A stretch of DNA of 64,000 nt from Rutpela maculata (taxonomy: Eukaryota; Arthropoda; Insecta; Coleoptera; Cerambycidae). The stretch is taken from NCBI GenBank assembly GCA_936432065.2, contig OW386293.2, forward strand, positions 31,074,234 through 31,138,233, read 5' to 3'. A program made the translations under genes and the position numbers. The notes beneath the pieces were generated by a model. It saw nothing but the letters and a program-made list of their open reading frames with translations, searched no databases and was not told the origin of the DNA. This document shows positions 1 through 11,479 of this stretch, in pieces. Numbering within the stretch: the stretch's first letter is position 1; every line of letters starts with the position of its first letter.

Positions 1-1090
1 TTTTGTCATAACTCTTAATGAATCAAGCGACGCGTGACAGTGAAATTTTATTTCATAATTTTTGGCGACCTTTTTTGAAGGCAGTTCAATCTCTTTTCAG
101 ATATTTTTTTCGCCCGTTTTAGTCGCTCGTCAAATTCTGAAATATCCGTGTATCGAATTTCATGTAAATCTGTAAAAATATTGCAATAATGGCAGCCATA
201 TTGGATTTGCCATTTTGAATTCTTAACTTTTGATATCAGACTCGGAATCAGCTATTCCTGAAACACCTATAACTAATAATTTTAATGAAAACTTACGTTA
301 GCGCCCTTCGCCAGATTTGAAACTAAAAAAATTTTGTTTCCAATTTTTGCTCACTTTACTTTACATGTAGCTTGATAAAATTATTATAAGATCGCCACCT
401 AGTCATACCTTGGAGTTTAAAAAAGATACACATCGGTTGAGCCAATCCAGAGAAATGATTGAAAATATAAAAAAAACATGCATACCGGGTTTTTTAATTT
501 TTTTGTCGGTTGAAAATAATTTTAACAAAGAGGAGCTTTTTTGTATACATTTGAACAGGGAATCATATTCCGGTATCAAAGTTTAAAGAACAAATACGGA
601 ACGGAAAGATTTTGGATTATAGGTAAAGGTGCCCTCCCTTGATTACGCCCCTGGACGACTTTTAATTTAGCCAATACCATGAAATAACAGCCCTTACAAA
701 TGTTTATTAAAGTACCGATTCTCATCGACAGAGTTCCTGAAATATTAAATAAATACCTACTCTAGGCCACCTTCGAAGGGCCGTAGCTCTCTTAGGAAGC
801 ATTTGCAGATATATATTTATATGAACTTTTTTTCATAGTTTTGCATGTAGAATATGCTCGCTAACTGGTATTTCCGGACACCTTGTATAATAAGGAATGG
901 CCAGCCACCATAGTTGTGGACGACATTGTAGGAATACGTACCACATGACGGTTCGTCGCCCGATTGAAAGTTAGTTGTTATAACCATCTCTAATCGCCCT
1001 ACAAAGAAAAATTAGGGTACATCAGCTTCCCTACAGAAGTACACCTATAACGCACCTTTTGCATTTTCCTCGATTTGGTATTTATTATAA
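1..1090. other. No gene seen; transposon debris
   Basis: No coding signal. Positions 190-290 carry the motif GCCATATTGGA...CCATTTTGAATT...TCGGAATCAG, also seen near 38.5 kb and 20.6 kb. Positions 628-655 (CCTTGATTACGCCCCTGG) resemble the right end of a hAT-type MITE whose left end would lie before the window. Confidence 0.4.
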
Positions 1091-1093
1091 AAA

Positions 1094-1588
1094 AAAATTC
1101 TGTCTGTCTGTCGGTCTGTCGGTCGGTCTGTAACTTTTTTGTGCGCACGATTACTCTGGAACCGTTTAAGATATTGACTTGAAATTTGGTACACGTATGT
1201 ATTTTAATGAGATCTGGAACTAGATTATATTTTCATCTTATTCCGTTGAAGGGGTGGGGGGTAAATTGGGGTAAATAGGTAAATCAAATAGGTAAGAGTC
1301 CATAAAATTGATATTTAGTATATATAAAAAAAGTTAAGGTCCCAAAATTTTTTTGGCATTAGCCACCCCCATTACTACCCCCACCCCATTATTAAAGGGA
1401 GTGAAAAAAATAAAATTGTAATTTAGTAATATTAGTGTCTACAAGAAACTAAGGCCTCAAATTTTTTTTACTTCATTCACCTCCACTACCAACCCTCTAT
1501 CACCCACACCCCCACTATCGATGTGGCATATTGTTTTATAGGTTTTTGGGGTAGACGATTTCAAATATTATGTTGTTAAAGTTACTTC
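1094..1588 (+). mobile_element. Helentron/DINE-1-like element, both ends missing
   Basis: Starts in the GTCT microsatellite and runs through the family's landmark segments: GTGCGCACGATTACTCTGG, GGTACACGTATGTA, the CACCCC-rich tract and TTTCAAATATTATG. The terminal hairpin is absent, and the right side passes directly into the 30-bp minisatellite. Confidence 0.7.
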
Positions 1589-1597
1589 GAATAGTAT

Positions 1598-2017
1598 GGA
1601 TGCGCAATGGCTTTGCTCGACTACTATGGATGCGCAGTAGGTTTCCCCGAGTATTACGGATGCGCAGTGGCTTTCCTTGAGTATTTTGGATGCGCAGTGA
1701 CTTTTCTCGAGTATTACACATCGCATTACACCTCAAGTAGTATGGATGCGCAGTGGGTTACTTTAAGTAATATGGATGCGCAATGGCTTTCCTCGAGTAC
1801 AATGAATGCGCAGTAGATTACCACGAGTAGTACGGATGCGCAGTGGCTTTTCTCCAGTACTATAGATGCGCAGTGGATTACCTCAAGTGGTATGGATGCG
1901 CAGTGGGTTTCCTCGAGTAAAATGGATTCGCAGTGGGTTACTTTAAGAAGTATGAATGCGCAGTGGCTTTCCTCGAGTAAATTGGATGCACAGTGGGTTA
2001 CCTTGGGTAGTATGGAC
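1598..2017. repeat. 30-bp minisatellite, about 14 units
   Basis: GGATGCGCAG recurs every 30 bp with a variable TGGNTTNCCTCGAGTA part containing CTCGAG; one unit near 1718 is degenerate. The same unit forms a second array at 58709-59165. Because the unit is a multiple of three, it creates spurious open frames on both strands. Confidence 0.95.
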
Positions 2018-3620
2018 TGAACTGCTTTTGATCAATTAATAGTATCCATAAACAAACAGCTTGAGTTATAATGCGTGAGTTATTATAACTCACTGGGTAC
2101 AAGCCAATCACCTTTATCTTCATGCCTAGCCTGTCCAATCGACGTAACGCGCAACACACGAAGGTGGAGCCAGGGAGGTAGTGACAGATTATTCGCGTTA
2201 ATATCTATAAAGATTTTCTGAAATGTCACAAAATGCTACTTTTGATTCGTTCGTGCCGAGCCGAATATTCGAATTTCGCCGTGAAATTTACAATCAGGTT
2301 TATCTGGAGGACTTCCTCTTTACGTCGCGACATCGTACGGCCGTCCTAATGGTGTTTTTCGAAAAATATGAACGTGTCAAGATTGCATGTTATTGCAATT
2401 TTTTTCGACTCCGAAATGTAAGCTGTTTTTTGTTATTTTTCGCAGATATCTCCGAAACGGTGGGAGTTAGCTCGAAATAAAAAAACAAGGTCAAACGAGT
2501 ATTTTCCATTACGAATATTTTGCTACTATCAGAATTTTGATTTTTTTTTTTTTTCGTTTCGGAGATAACAACTGAAATGTTGGCCATGTACGGCAAAAAA
2601 TCGTAAATTTTGAGCTTCTACAGTTGGCAACTTTTTAATCTTGGTTCCTACGCCAAAAGACTATTCTAGTTAACTTAAATAGAATTAAATTGCTAAAGCT
2701 TCTTTTTTATTTTTTGAATTCCGACAAAAATGAAGGAATTAGAGGGGGCGGGATTTGGGACTTTATTTTCGGTAAAATGTCTCCATTTTGTCACCGTAAT
2801 TAATAGGTAATTAACTGAAATTGATCTCGTATACGATGTTCATTTAATACCATGTACTACTTTGACGCTCCGTTAATCTTGGCCCTTCGAAACAAAGGTT
2901 TCTGAGAAAAGTTATTTTTTTAAGATTTACATCTCTTTATTTAGATATTAAAAGGAAAGAATTACCGTAAAATTGTCACAAATTAACTTTATAATAGGGC
3001 TATATAACATTTCCCTGCCTTTAACCTCTTGAACAAAATGCCTTTGCTTGCTTAATTTCAACTTCGAATTTATTTTAATTTTTTTCCCGACATTGGTGAA
3101 TTTGTCGAAAATTTTAAGTAAATTGGTAAACTAAATATTTTGCCCTATTAATCGAATTGAAATAATTCTGACTATAGTTATTAATTGGACCAGAATAATT
3201 CTAGATCTAAGATAGACACAATTTTGAAAAACACTGACGGGGAAGTTCAAAGTGAAGTTAATTGTATCTTATGTTCCACCACTTTATCCCCCGCCACACT
3301 CACTCAATCGGCTTCTTGCACAAAATATAATTTTTGTATTTTAGAATGTTTACAAAACACAGTGTGTAAAGGATTTTTTATTATTTCTTTACAGACGGTA
3401 TTCAACATTAAAGTTTTAACAAATCCATTAGGCGCGCAAGCAACGCGTGACGTCTGCATCAGGAGAGGCCACAGAGCTAGCGAACATTTTAAATTAATTC
3501 CATTCACGGACGATGCCCTTGTGATAGCTTGATAGTGGAGCGAAATAGACTATAAAAATCCCTTCGTTTTCGAGAAAAAATATCAGCGTAGAACCAGACA
3601 GGACCTTATAGTTTTTATAA
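2018..3620. other. No recognisable gene
   Basis: AT-rich sequence with short open frames that lack domain or codon signal. A small inverted repeat (GATATCTCCGAAACGG at 2446 against CGTTTCGGAGATAAC at 2557) suggests a MITE remnant. The open frame at 3185-3532 has cysteines but matches nothing I recognise. Confidence 0.35.
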
Positions 3621-3629
3621 AGTGAACAA

Positions 3630-4405
3630 TAGTGATGAGCGATATCGCGATTTTTCAATCACTCCGTAACCAGTGACTGCTATTTTTGAATCACGGTGAT
3701 TTTAAATAGTGACTGCGATCGCGGTTTAGCGCAACAATCTGTAAACTTTATAATAGTTTGCATATCTGCACAGCGTTTTAAACAGTGACGACTACAATCG
3801 CGGTTTAGATTGAAAGTGAACGAAATCTGCGAGCTTGATATAAGTTTGCCGTGATTTGGCATATATCCCTGCTCTGCATAAATAATAGGAAACGGAAATA
3901 GACGTGAACACATTTTACTGTTTATAGGAACAACTTGTATTATAGAAAATAAATAAATAAATATATAAATACTAAACATATAAATAAATAAAAATTTTAA
4001 GCTTATGAGTCAAAAGTATTAGAACTTAGAACAGGATTCATAATTCATATTTAAAAATAACATCTTTGTTTTTTTGTCGTTTAATCGGCTTCTTCTACCA
4101 TTAAGTACTTGTCCAGCTTTATAAAATAATCGTTCGCATGGCACGGAAGTTGCTAGCGTACACAGTTTGTCTTTTGCTACCATTGATAGTTTTGGGTAAT
4201 TATACTTATGCCTATGCCACCATTCTAAAGGATCGGCGGTGCGTAGAATTATTTTCATCCTTGAGAAATTTTCGTGCCTAGGTATATATCATGCGCTATT
4301 AAAATCACTAATATCCGTGACTTTGTTTCCTTCGTCACTGTTGCTATCAGTGATTTTCTAATCACGGTGATTTATTCACCGGCAGTAAAATATCGCCCAT
4401 CACTA
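3630..4405. mobile_element. hAT-type DNA transposon, internally deleted, with 8-bp target duplication
   Basis: The ends are inverted repeats TAGTGATGAGCGATAT and TAGTGATGGGCGATAT (right end read in reverse). GTGAACAA flanks both sides perfectly (3622-3629 and 4406-4413), the 8-bp duplication expected of hAT. The 776-bp interior keeps only the C-terminal transposase piece on the minus strand, so it is a deletion derivative that cannot move on its own. Subterminal regions repeat short GTGATT/AATCACGGTGATTT motifs, plausible transposase-binding sites. Confidence 0.93.
4019..4258 (-). pseudogene. hAT transposase C-terminal dimerisation domain fragment
   Basis: A 79-residue frame holds the hATC hallmarks: PLEWWHRHKYNYPKLSMVAK, then the Ser-rich conserved step (ATSVPCERLF), the AGQVLNGRRSRL segment and the closing KMLFLNMN. 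In the family this region mediates transposase dimerisation and carries part of the catalytic fold. Everything N-terminal (zinc finger, DD of the DDE core) is missing, so it is a remnant, not an enzyme. Confidence 0.9.
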
Positions 4406-4413
4406 GTGAACAA

Positions 4414-6990
4414 TAATTCTACATAAGAAATGGCTATTTACGATATTTTTTTTGTGGTACAGATATTTTTTATTTCGAAAAAACTTGAGAAATTGATCGA
4501 ACACTCTATAGGAAAACATGTAATCTCTTACATTTCCTCGAATATTGTTACAGGGCCTAGGCCCACTTATATAAGGGGCTCCAAAAGCTGCTTAGCTTCG
4601 AACGCAGTCACCCCGTGCCCTGAACAAAATTTTAGTGTTTTACATGCAGTACCCCCTCTGCAATGCACTGGTGGGGAAGGGGGTCTCACACGGCCGACTA
4701 GTCAGGTCCTTGGGGGTGGTTTCGACAATTTGGGGTGGTGCAAGGTGGTCAAAATGTAAAGACAACGTCGTTTCTAATTAACCCTTTAATATGATAACTG
4801 GATACGTAGTACAAAATACACAATTAACGATAGTTCGGTACGTAGTCCAATAAAATATAATAAGTGGGGCCCACACGCTTAACCTAACATCATCAACATA
4901 TCTTACAAACTAATAAACATACAAAAGGTCATATATAAGAAACGTGACAAAAAAAATAACTACATGTTACCCAAGGCACGATAACACCTAAATGGCTCAA
5001 AGCTATTGAAATTTATTGGTACAATAAGGCCAAGCTAATTAAGTAGCGAGTTAACGTTACACAAAATAAGTTAAATATTTACTGAAATTTAGTAAAATCG
5101 TTATTAGCAACACTTTACCAAAATTACTGAATTAGTTATGTGCAGAATAAGACTAAAATATCACTGAAAACCATATGCTAGTTATGACGAACGGTCCTGT
5201 CCACTCTCTTGACTCGGGCAAATTATTTTTACGGTACGGTGGACGTAGTATTCATGTACCAGATCCCTCGTTAGAATAGGTAATGTCATTCTGCTTACCT
5301 TTGGTAGTGTCTAGATACCTTTTTCCGTCCTACCAGGGTAGCGTAACTCGATGTGAGGTGGCAGACAATCTATGTGGAGCCTGAGGTACATGACGAGATC
5401 CCCAGTACCATTCAAACACAAGATGACCGGTAATAATCCATCAGCTGGGCACCATACTCCGGAACAGAGTCGAATCCAGAGTCAGACTGGAAGTCCCTCG
5501 TAAAGTATATAACTTATCACAGAAGTTCGAAGTAAAATCGTAACGTAGCAACTCCAGATAACCATAAATTACTAAACAGATCTCAATCTTCGTAACTTAA
5601 TAAATAGCTTTAACAACCAGACAACAACCAAACGAGTAGACAAACCAACAAACAAACAGCCCTGATATGTGATGTGGGCTGAAAGAGTCAAGAGTCAAAA
5701 TGGCACTCCAAAGTCTTGTATTCAGACGACGCCATAAATGGAGCAAAACTTACAATATTGCTAAAACTCGTATTCAGACGACTCGATCTTCTAGCACGCC
5801 ATGACTAAGATAAAAATGTCCCCTATCAAAAATCAAGTTTTTCTCACTTCCGACGGTACGTTCAGAACTTCCACTTTACGGTATATCCCACAACTAGAAT
5901 AGATTTTTCTAACTTCATTTATATCTCAAATATTATCATAATATACTCCGAAGGCCGTCCTCTCATAAATCTACCTACCAAAAGAAGGTTTAATCAACAA
6001 TACTGGCCATTGTAGAAGCTTTAAAAGGGCGTTTTTGCAATGCACTCTCTTAATGAATATCTGAACGCACTCACCTTAGCACTTCCTGTATCAAAGCGCG
6101 TCTAATGGCCGACGTGAAACATCAGGTAGCACTAGTATGCAACCAGTTATACTCTATTAATATGTATTTGGCGAGAGAGGTACCAATATGCTCAAATGCA
6201 CAATAAAATGTGTGAAAATAACGAAGGTAGTACCTAAAATTCTAGCAGTTACTAAATGGGAAAATAGACTGTAACAATATCTTGATAATTATAATTTTTT
6301 TTTTCGAAAAATTTGTAGACAGCTTATGTAAAGAGGATTGATTGAGCTTTCCGACGCTTTTTAAATTTTTTCTCTAACATAAAAAACGAGACTTTTGACC
6401 GAATATGTGCTCCGGGCTATTGCAGTTCGCGGAGAAGTTTTGCATTTTCCGCCGCGTAATATTAATCTACAAAGCTGATTTTTTGTCTACAAGCAGTTTA
6501 TGCACTATTTCGATTAAAAATCACATTCTACCTCCGCTTAAAGGTGGCTTAATCTTTGAAGACAACAAATATAAAAGGGTAAACAAAAATTAAATTTTAG
6601 AGTTAATTTTATTAATAAAAAAAATGAGTAATTTAAAGAAAATTTTCTCAATTTAATATTTATTGATATAATCGTAGATAAAGTATAGTATTCAACTTGC
6701 GATAATGGTAATAACTCACTTGATGAATTACAAACTTTCACCTACATTACCGCTCGTTGAATAATATACAATTTTCTACTCCCATACTTTATTTAATTCG
6801 TTTATTAGACATTCCCTACCTCTACTTTAATGAAATTCATTAAGTTACAAATTTTCCATTGAGATACAAGTTTATAACCAATAGAAACGCGACACACAAT
6901 ATTCTGTCAGTATCAACTATTGTCTTGAACATTTGACAGATCTAAAATTTATCAATTTTGACAAGTCATACTTACTGTTTACCTAGCAAA
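4414..6990. other. No recognisable gene; GC-richer unique block
   Basis: 4550-4760 is GC-rich (palindrome GGGCCTAGGCCC). 5180-5520 is less AT-rich than its surroundings but all frames examined are interrupted. It may be retroelement debris; I could not assign it. Confidence 0.3.
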
Positions 6991-7220
6991 TTTTCAAACT
7001 TTGTACTTCTTTCAATTAAAGTCAGTGAACATGTGTGATAGTGAAAGTGAAATTGAAATAATAATCCATAATTTCCTAAGTTTGGTTTTCATATTTCCTA
7101 AATTTTAATCTATAATTAATAAATTTCAGAAATAAAGTGTTAATTTTCTATTTTATTACGACTAGTCGTAGAAAAAATAGTGTATGCAACTCACATTTAA
7201 TGGCTAGTAAGACACTCGCA

Positions 7221-7226
7221 TTTATT
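7221..7226 (-). promoter_or_regulatory. Polyadenylation signal of copy A
   Basis: AATAAA on the minus strand, about 62 nt after the TAA of the peptide exon, a normal spacing for a short 3' UTR. Confidence 0.5.
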
Positions 7227-7287
7227 ATGACATCATTAAATGGTCGTTTCATAATATACTATTTTATATGATCAGAAAGCATTTCCG

Positions 7288-7437
7288 TTAATTCTGCAAA
7301 TGATCGTTGTTTCTGAACTCTTCAATCGATCTTTTTCCTAGTCCAGTACCCCTAAGAAATCCTGCAGAAACAGGACGGCGGTGTTGAACACTGAGAGAAA
7401 GCGCTGCACTAAGGATGCACATAAATATCAGGAGGGA
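7288..7437 (-). CDS. Last coding exon of a putative small amidated (neuro)peptide precursor, copy A
   Basis: The 150-nt exon follows a TTTTTTTTCAG acceptor (AG at 7439-7438) and is in phase 0. Its 49 residues begin with a hydrophobic run (LLIFMCILSAALSLSV) fitting the core and end of a signal peptide. Next come a dibasic RR at residues 20-21, a candidate peptide PVSAGFLRGTGL, then GKR (residues 34-36; Gly amide donor plus dibasic cleavage) and the tail SIEEFRNNDHLQN before TAA. A near-copy at 54795-54944 has the same length, phase and C-terminus, which is the main evidence that it is real. The start codon must lie in an upstream exon at higher coordinates that I could not find; an in-frame ATG at codon 6 exists but would cut the signal peptide. 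That it is a secreted peptide hormone precursor is inference from layout. I do not recognise the family; small single-amide insect precursors such as HanSolin are the first comparison to make. Confidence 0.72.
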   Translation of the reverse strand, partial: SLLIFMCILSAALSLSVQHRRPVSAGFLRGTGLGKRSIEEFRNNDHLQN

Positions 7438-7970
7438 CTGAAAAAAAATGTATCTTTTATGTATGTATTTGAAATTCACATTAAGTTTTCAAAAACAATT
7501 TTCTTAATCAAAGTTACAATGCATTATTATTATTAATTTTACAATGACAACTTATGACTTCATTAGTTTTAATAAATTTAATATACGAACGTATGATTTG
7601 CAGGATAACAGTTTCACTTATGAATTCAATTAAAAGGAGTTCGCTCATCATCAAAGAAAAATCATTTTCAATGGAAATGGGCGACCAGATAATGGGCTCA
7701 TTTAGTTTTTTTAATTCATTTATTTATTTAAATAGGAAGAATCCTAATATATGTACGTACAATTTAAATTACTTGTTATTGATAAAAAGCCATGGCAGGT
7801 TAAAATAAGTGTCCGTGCCTTTGCAACCTTTTTGCGTGTGGTTCCTTCCAGTGATGTATCTTTGCATAAGATACTACCACAAAAAGTTTTGACCCCAAAA
7901 ACTTCATAATATCTGGGAAATAATTTTCCGAAAATCCGAAAAATTTTTTTAATCGAGTGAAACATTGTTT
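7438..7970. other. Probable intron 5' of peptide exon copy A
   Basis: On the minus strand this is upstream of the copy A acceptor. The first ~60 bp share GTATTTGAAATTCAC and AAAAACAAT with the equivalent place at copy B. No convincing first exon (ATG plus donor) was identified. Confidence 0.35.
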
Positions 7971-8215
7971 GAATTTCACATATATTGTAAATTTACTTAA
8001 GACCATTTATTAACGATATTTTCAGGAAATCTTTTCATGAAGAAAACAAAAACTGATGCTTTTGAATTTTTTGAACAATTTATATAAATACGTACTTAGT
8101 TAGCGACCACCACCATTTTTTTACTAATTATACACCATACAATAAGCTATAACACATATTTTTCACAATACTCTATCGGAGGGGTAACGTAGTCAAATTG
8201 GCAATGATAATGTTA
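7970..8215. repeat. Dispersed repeat, also at 15190-15380
   Basis: Shared segments include ATTTTCAGGAAATCTTTTCA and ACACCATACAATAAGCTATA, followed by CTATCG...GTAGTCAAATTGG. Two direct copies about 7.2 kb apart flank the foldback element and the LINE. Confidence 0.75.
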
Positions 8216-8308
8216 CGTGCTTACACCCACCCCCTTAGTAAACATCCTGTATCGTGGGTTCAGAAATTGTAACACCAGTGTAACACTAAACAATAATGTA
8301 TTTACTTA

Positions 8309-10151
8309 TAGACGGAGAGCCGGCCGTTATCCTATGAATAAGATACATGAAAAACTTTTTGTGGGTGATTAGTACTACCACAGTCCTAAAGGGAGCCACC
8401 TTTTATACGAGCTAATTTTGCTCGCGTCATGGATTTTTGACCTAACTTCCGGTTACGATTTTTAATGTTTTCTTAAGTCATCAATAGTCCCTTGGGGTAA
8501 AAGTTTTACCCCACCGGACCGCAAGACGTGTACCTCTCCCCGTTTTCGAGGGCGAGGAACACGGTGGTGACAATATTTTCTGACCTAGCGTCCAACCGCT
8601 ACCTCCTAATCGAAAAAAACCACCCCTTTTTCCGATTTTCCGGTGCTACGCTTGCGAGGGCTTGCCAGATCTGATTTTTCTTGGTGAGATTGAATAAAAT
8701 AAGTAAATATTGACCACAGGTGACCTAACCCACTCCCGGGGGTTGAAACTACCCTCACCTCCAATAACCAAATGCTACGAAAACAGCGAAAATCAGCTGG
8801 AAAACGGTATACCCCCGTTTTCGAGGGAGAGGAATACGATGGTGATAATATTTCCCGACCTACCCTTCACCCACTATCCCTAAACCTGAATACCACCCTC
8901 TTTCCGATTTTCCGGTGCTAGGCTTGCGAGGGCCTGTCGTATCGTTTTTTCTTTTGATCAGTTAGAATAAAATAGTTAAATATTTATCACAGGTTACCTA
9001 ACCAACCCCCGGGGGTTGAAACTACCCTCACCCCCAATAACTAAATGCCACAAAAACAACGAAAATCAGTGGAAACCGTTTTTGAAGGCGGGGAATATGA
9101 TGGTGACAGTAGTTCCCGACCTACCCTTCATCCACTACCTCTAAATCGAAAAAAACCGATTGCGATTTTGGTTCTTATACACACACTAAATCACAATTCA
9201 ATTTTTTTTTCACCCCTGTGGTCAATATTTATTTATTTTAGAACCCGATCCGACAAGCCCTCGCAAGCGTAGCCCGAAAAATCGGAAAAAAGGATGGTTT
9301 TTTCGATTTGGGGGTAGCAGTTGGATTCTAGGTCGAAAGATATTGTCACCATCGTATTCCCCGCCTTCGAAAACGGGGGTATACTGTTTTCCAGCTGATT
9401 TTCATTGTTTTCGTGGCATTTAGTTATTGGGGATGAGGGTAGATTCAACCTCCGGGGGTGGGTTAGGTCACTTAAATATTTAACTATTTTACTCTAAATG
9501 ACCAAAAAAAAAAAACGATACGATAGGCCCCCTCGCAAGCCTAACACCGAAAAATTTGAAAAAGGGTGGTATTCATGTTTAGGGGTAGTGGGTAAAGGGT
9601 AGATTGGGAAATATTATCACCATCGTATTCCTCGCCCTCGAAAACGGGAGTATACCATTTTCCAGCCGATTTTCTCTGTTTTCGTGGCATTTAGTTATTG
9701 GTAGTGGGGGTAGTTTCAACCCCCGGGGGTGGATTAGGTCACCTGTGGTCAATATTTACTTACTTTATTCAATCTGAACAAGAAAAACCAGACCTGGTAA
9801 ACCCTCGCAAGCGTAGCAGCGGAAAATTAGAAAAGGGTGGTTTTTTCGATTTGGGGGTAGTGGTTGGACGCTAGGTCGGAAAATATGGTCACCATCGTGT
9901 TCCGCGCCCTCGAAAACGGGGGGGTACATATCTTGCGGTCCGGTGTGGTAAAAGCTTTACCCCAGGGACTATTGATGACTTAAGAAGACATTAAAAATCG
10001 TAACCGGAAGTGAGGTCAAAAATCCATGACGCGGGCAAAATTAGCTCGTATAAATGGTGGCTTCCTTTAGGTCTGTGGTAGTACTAATCACTCACAAAAA
10101 GTTTTTCATGTATCCTATTCATAGGATATTCTACTGCCGGCTCTCCGGCTA
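8309..10151. mobile_element. 1.84-kb foldback element with nested inverted sub-repeats
   Basis: The ends are TAGACGGAGAGCCGG on the left and TAGCCGGAGAGCCGG on the right read in reverse. Flanks TTACTTA and TTACGTA could be a 7-bp target duplication with one mismatch. The element is palindromic about ~9235 with ~900-bp arms. Each arm holds a ~270-bp module ordered CCCGTTTTCGAGG, GACCTA, GAAAAACCACC, TTTTCCGGTGCTACGCTTGC, GACCACAGGTGACCTAACCC, CCCGGGGGTTGAAACTACCC. Modules run forward near 8540, 8815 and 9070 and inverted near 9380, 9660 and 9925. No transposase frame is present, so it is non-autonomous. Confidence 0.88.
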
Positions 10152-10849
10152 TTACGTACTAATTACAACAAATAAAGAAAAAGAGTATAAATTGGTTAGA
10201 AACTCGATATATTAATAAATATATAAATGAACAACAACTGCTTGGATTACAAGTGTTGAAAATTTTTTGGAGCAGCCTGCGTATTTTCTTGAAATAACGA
10301 GATGTATTTTTCACAATACATACCTATGTTTTCTACAAAACTCATCGAAACGGTAATGCATAAAAAAATATGTGTTTATTAATAAGAATACATAATAAAA
10401 AAACATGTTATGATAATATTAGTCGTCTTGATCACTGTTGTACCACTGATATCTTATGCGAATAATTCAGACAGTTTTACTGATAGTTTCGGAATATCGT
10501 CAAGAAACCTTGCATATAATAAATTCATGTATAAGTAACAGAAAACTAAGTTAGTTTTCTGTTACTGTTACTAAAAAAAAAAGTAATAAATTGATTAAAT
10601 AATAATAATAATAATAATTTATTGATCCCTTTGATCACAACAAATGACATAGGACAGGTCAAAGAAATAGTACATGTAAAAATACAAAAATTGTCATAAA
10701 TATATAGAAATAATATTAAAGACACCTATATAATTACATATGTATACAATATATAAGAAGAACAATGTATATATATACATATACATACATACACATATAT
10801 ATTGCATGACAGACATAAAAAAAATACAGAATCAATAATAAAATAAAAT

Positions 10850-11368
10850 TTAGACAGCATCATTATCGTCAACAAAGTCTTTTATACTGTAATAACCAAT
10901 GGCTAGGTATGCCTTGAGTTTGTTTTTAAATTTAAGACTGTTTGTAATTTCACGTATTTCTTTTGGTAAAGCATTATATAAAATGACACAATTATAGAGG
11001 GGTGACTTTTTAAAGGTGCTTGTACGATGAGCGGGTATACTCAAAAGATCGCCATGCCTCGTCAAGTAATTATGATAGTTTAGTCTTTTTTTAAACAGGC
11101 TTAGGTTATTTTTTGTGAACGTTATACATTTAAGGATGTATATAGACGGTGTCGTGAGGATACGTTGTTCTTTAAATACGTCTCTACAACTAACATTTAC
11201 TTTTAAATCAAAGATTAGCTTGATAATTTTTTTTTGACAGATAAAGACTCTTTCACACTCGGAAGCCCTGCCCCATGCGAGAATATTGAAGGATATATGA
11301 CTATAGGCCATAGCATAATAGATATTAATTAGACCTGTCTTATCTAGAGTTGTTTTTAATTGTAACAA
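10850..11368 (-). pseudogene. LINE reverse transcriptase C-terminal region
   Basis: A 172-residue frame containing ILAWGRASECERVFICQKK, AHRTSTFKKSPLYNC and ILYNALPKEIREI, typical of the segment after the RT core in Jockey/CR1-like elements. It ends just before the ~230-bp 3' UTR. Confidence 0.85.
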
Positions 11369-11479
11369 TGCAAAATATTATGCCTTATTTAATTGTTTGT
11401 ATACATGGTCAATGTGCCTATACCAAGATAATTTGGTGTCAAGATATGTGCCAAGTAATTTCGCTGATTCCGATAACAT

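Noticed and set aside
1607..1816. Open frames through the 30-bp minisatellite (also 58627-58949)
   Set aside because: The unit length is divisible by three, so frames stay open on both strands by construction; no start context or homology.
1598..2017. CRISPR-like regular repeats
   Set aside because: Direct tandem repeats without unique spacers, in a eukaryotic transposon-rich context and with no cas genes.
3185..3532. 115-codon frame with several cysteines as a gene
   Set aside because: No recognisable domain, overlapping antisense frame of similar quality, no splice or repeat support.
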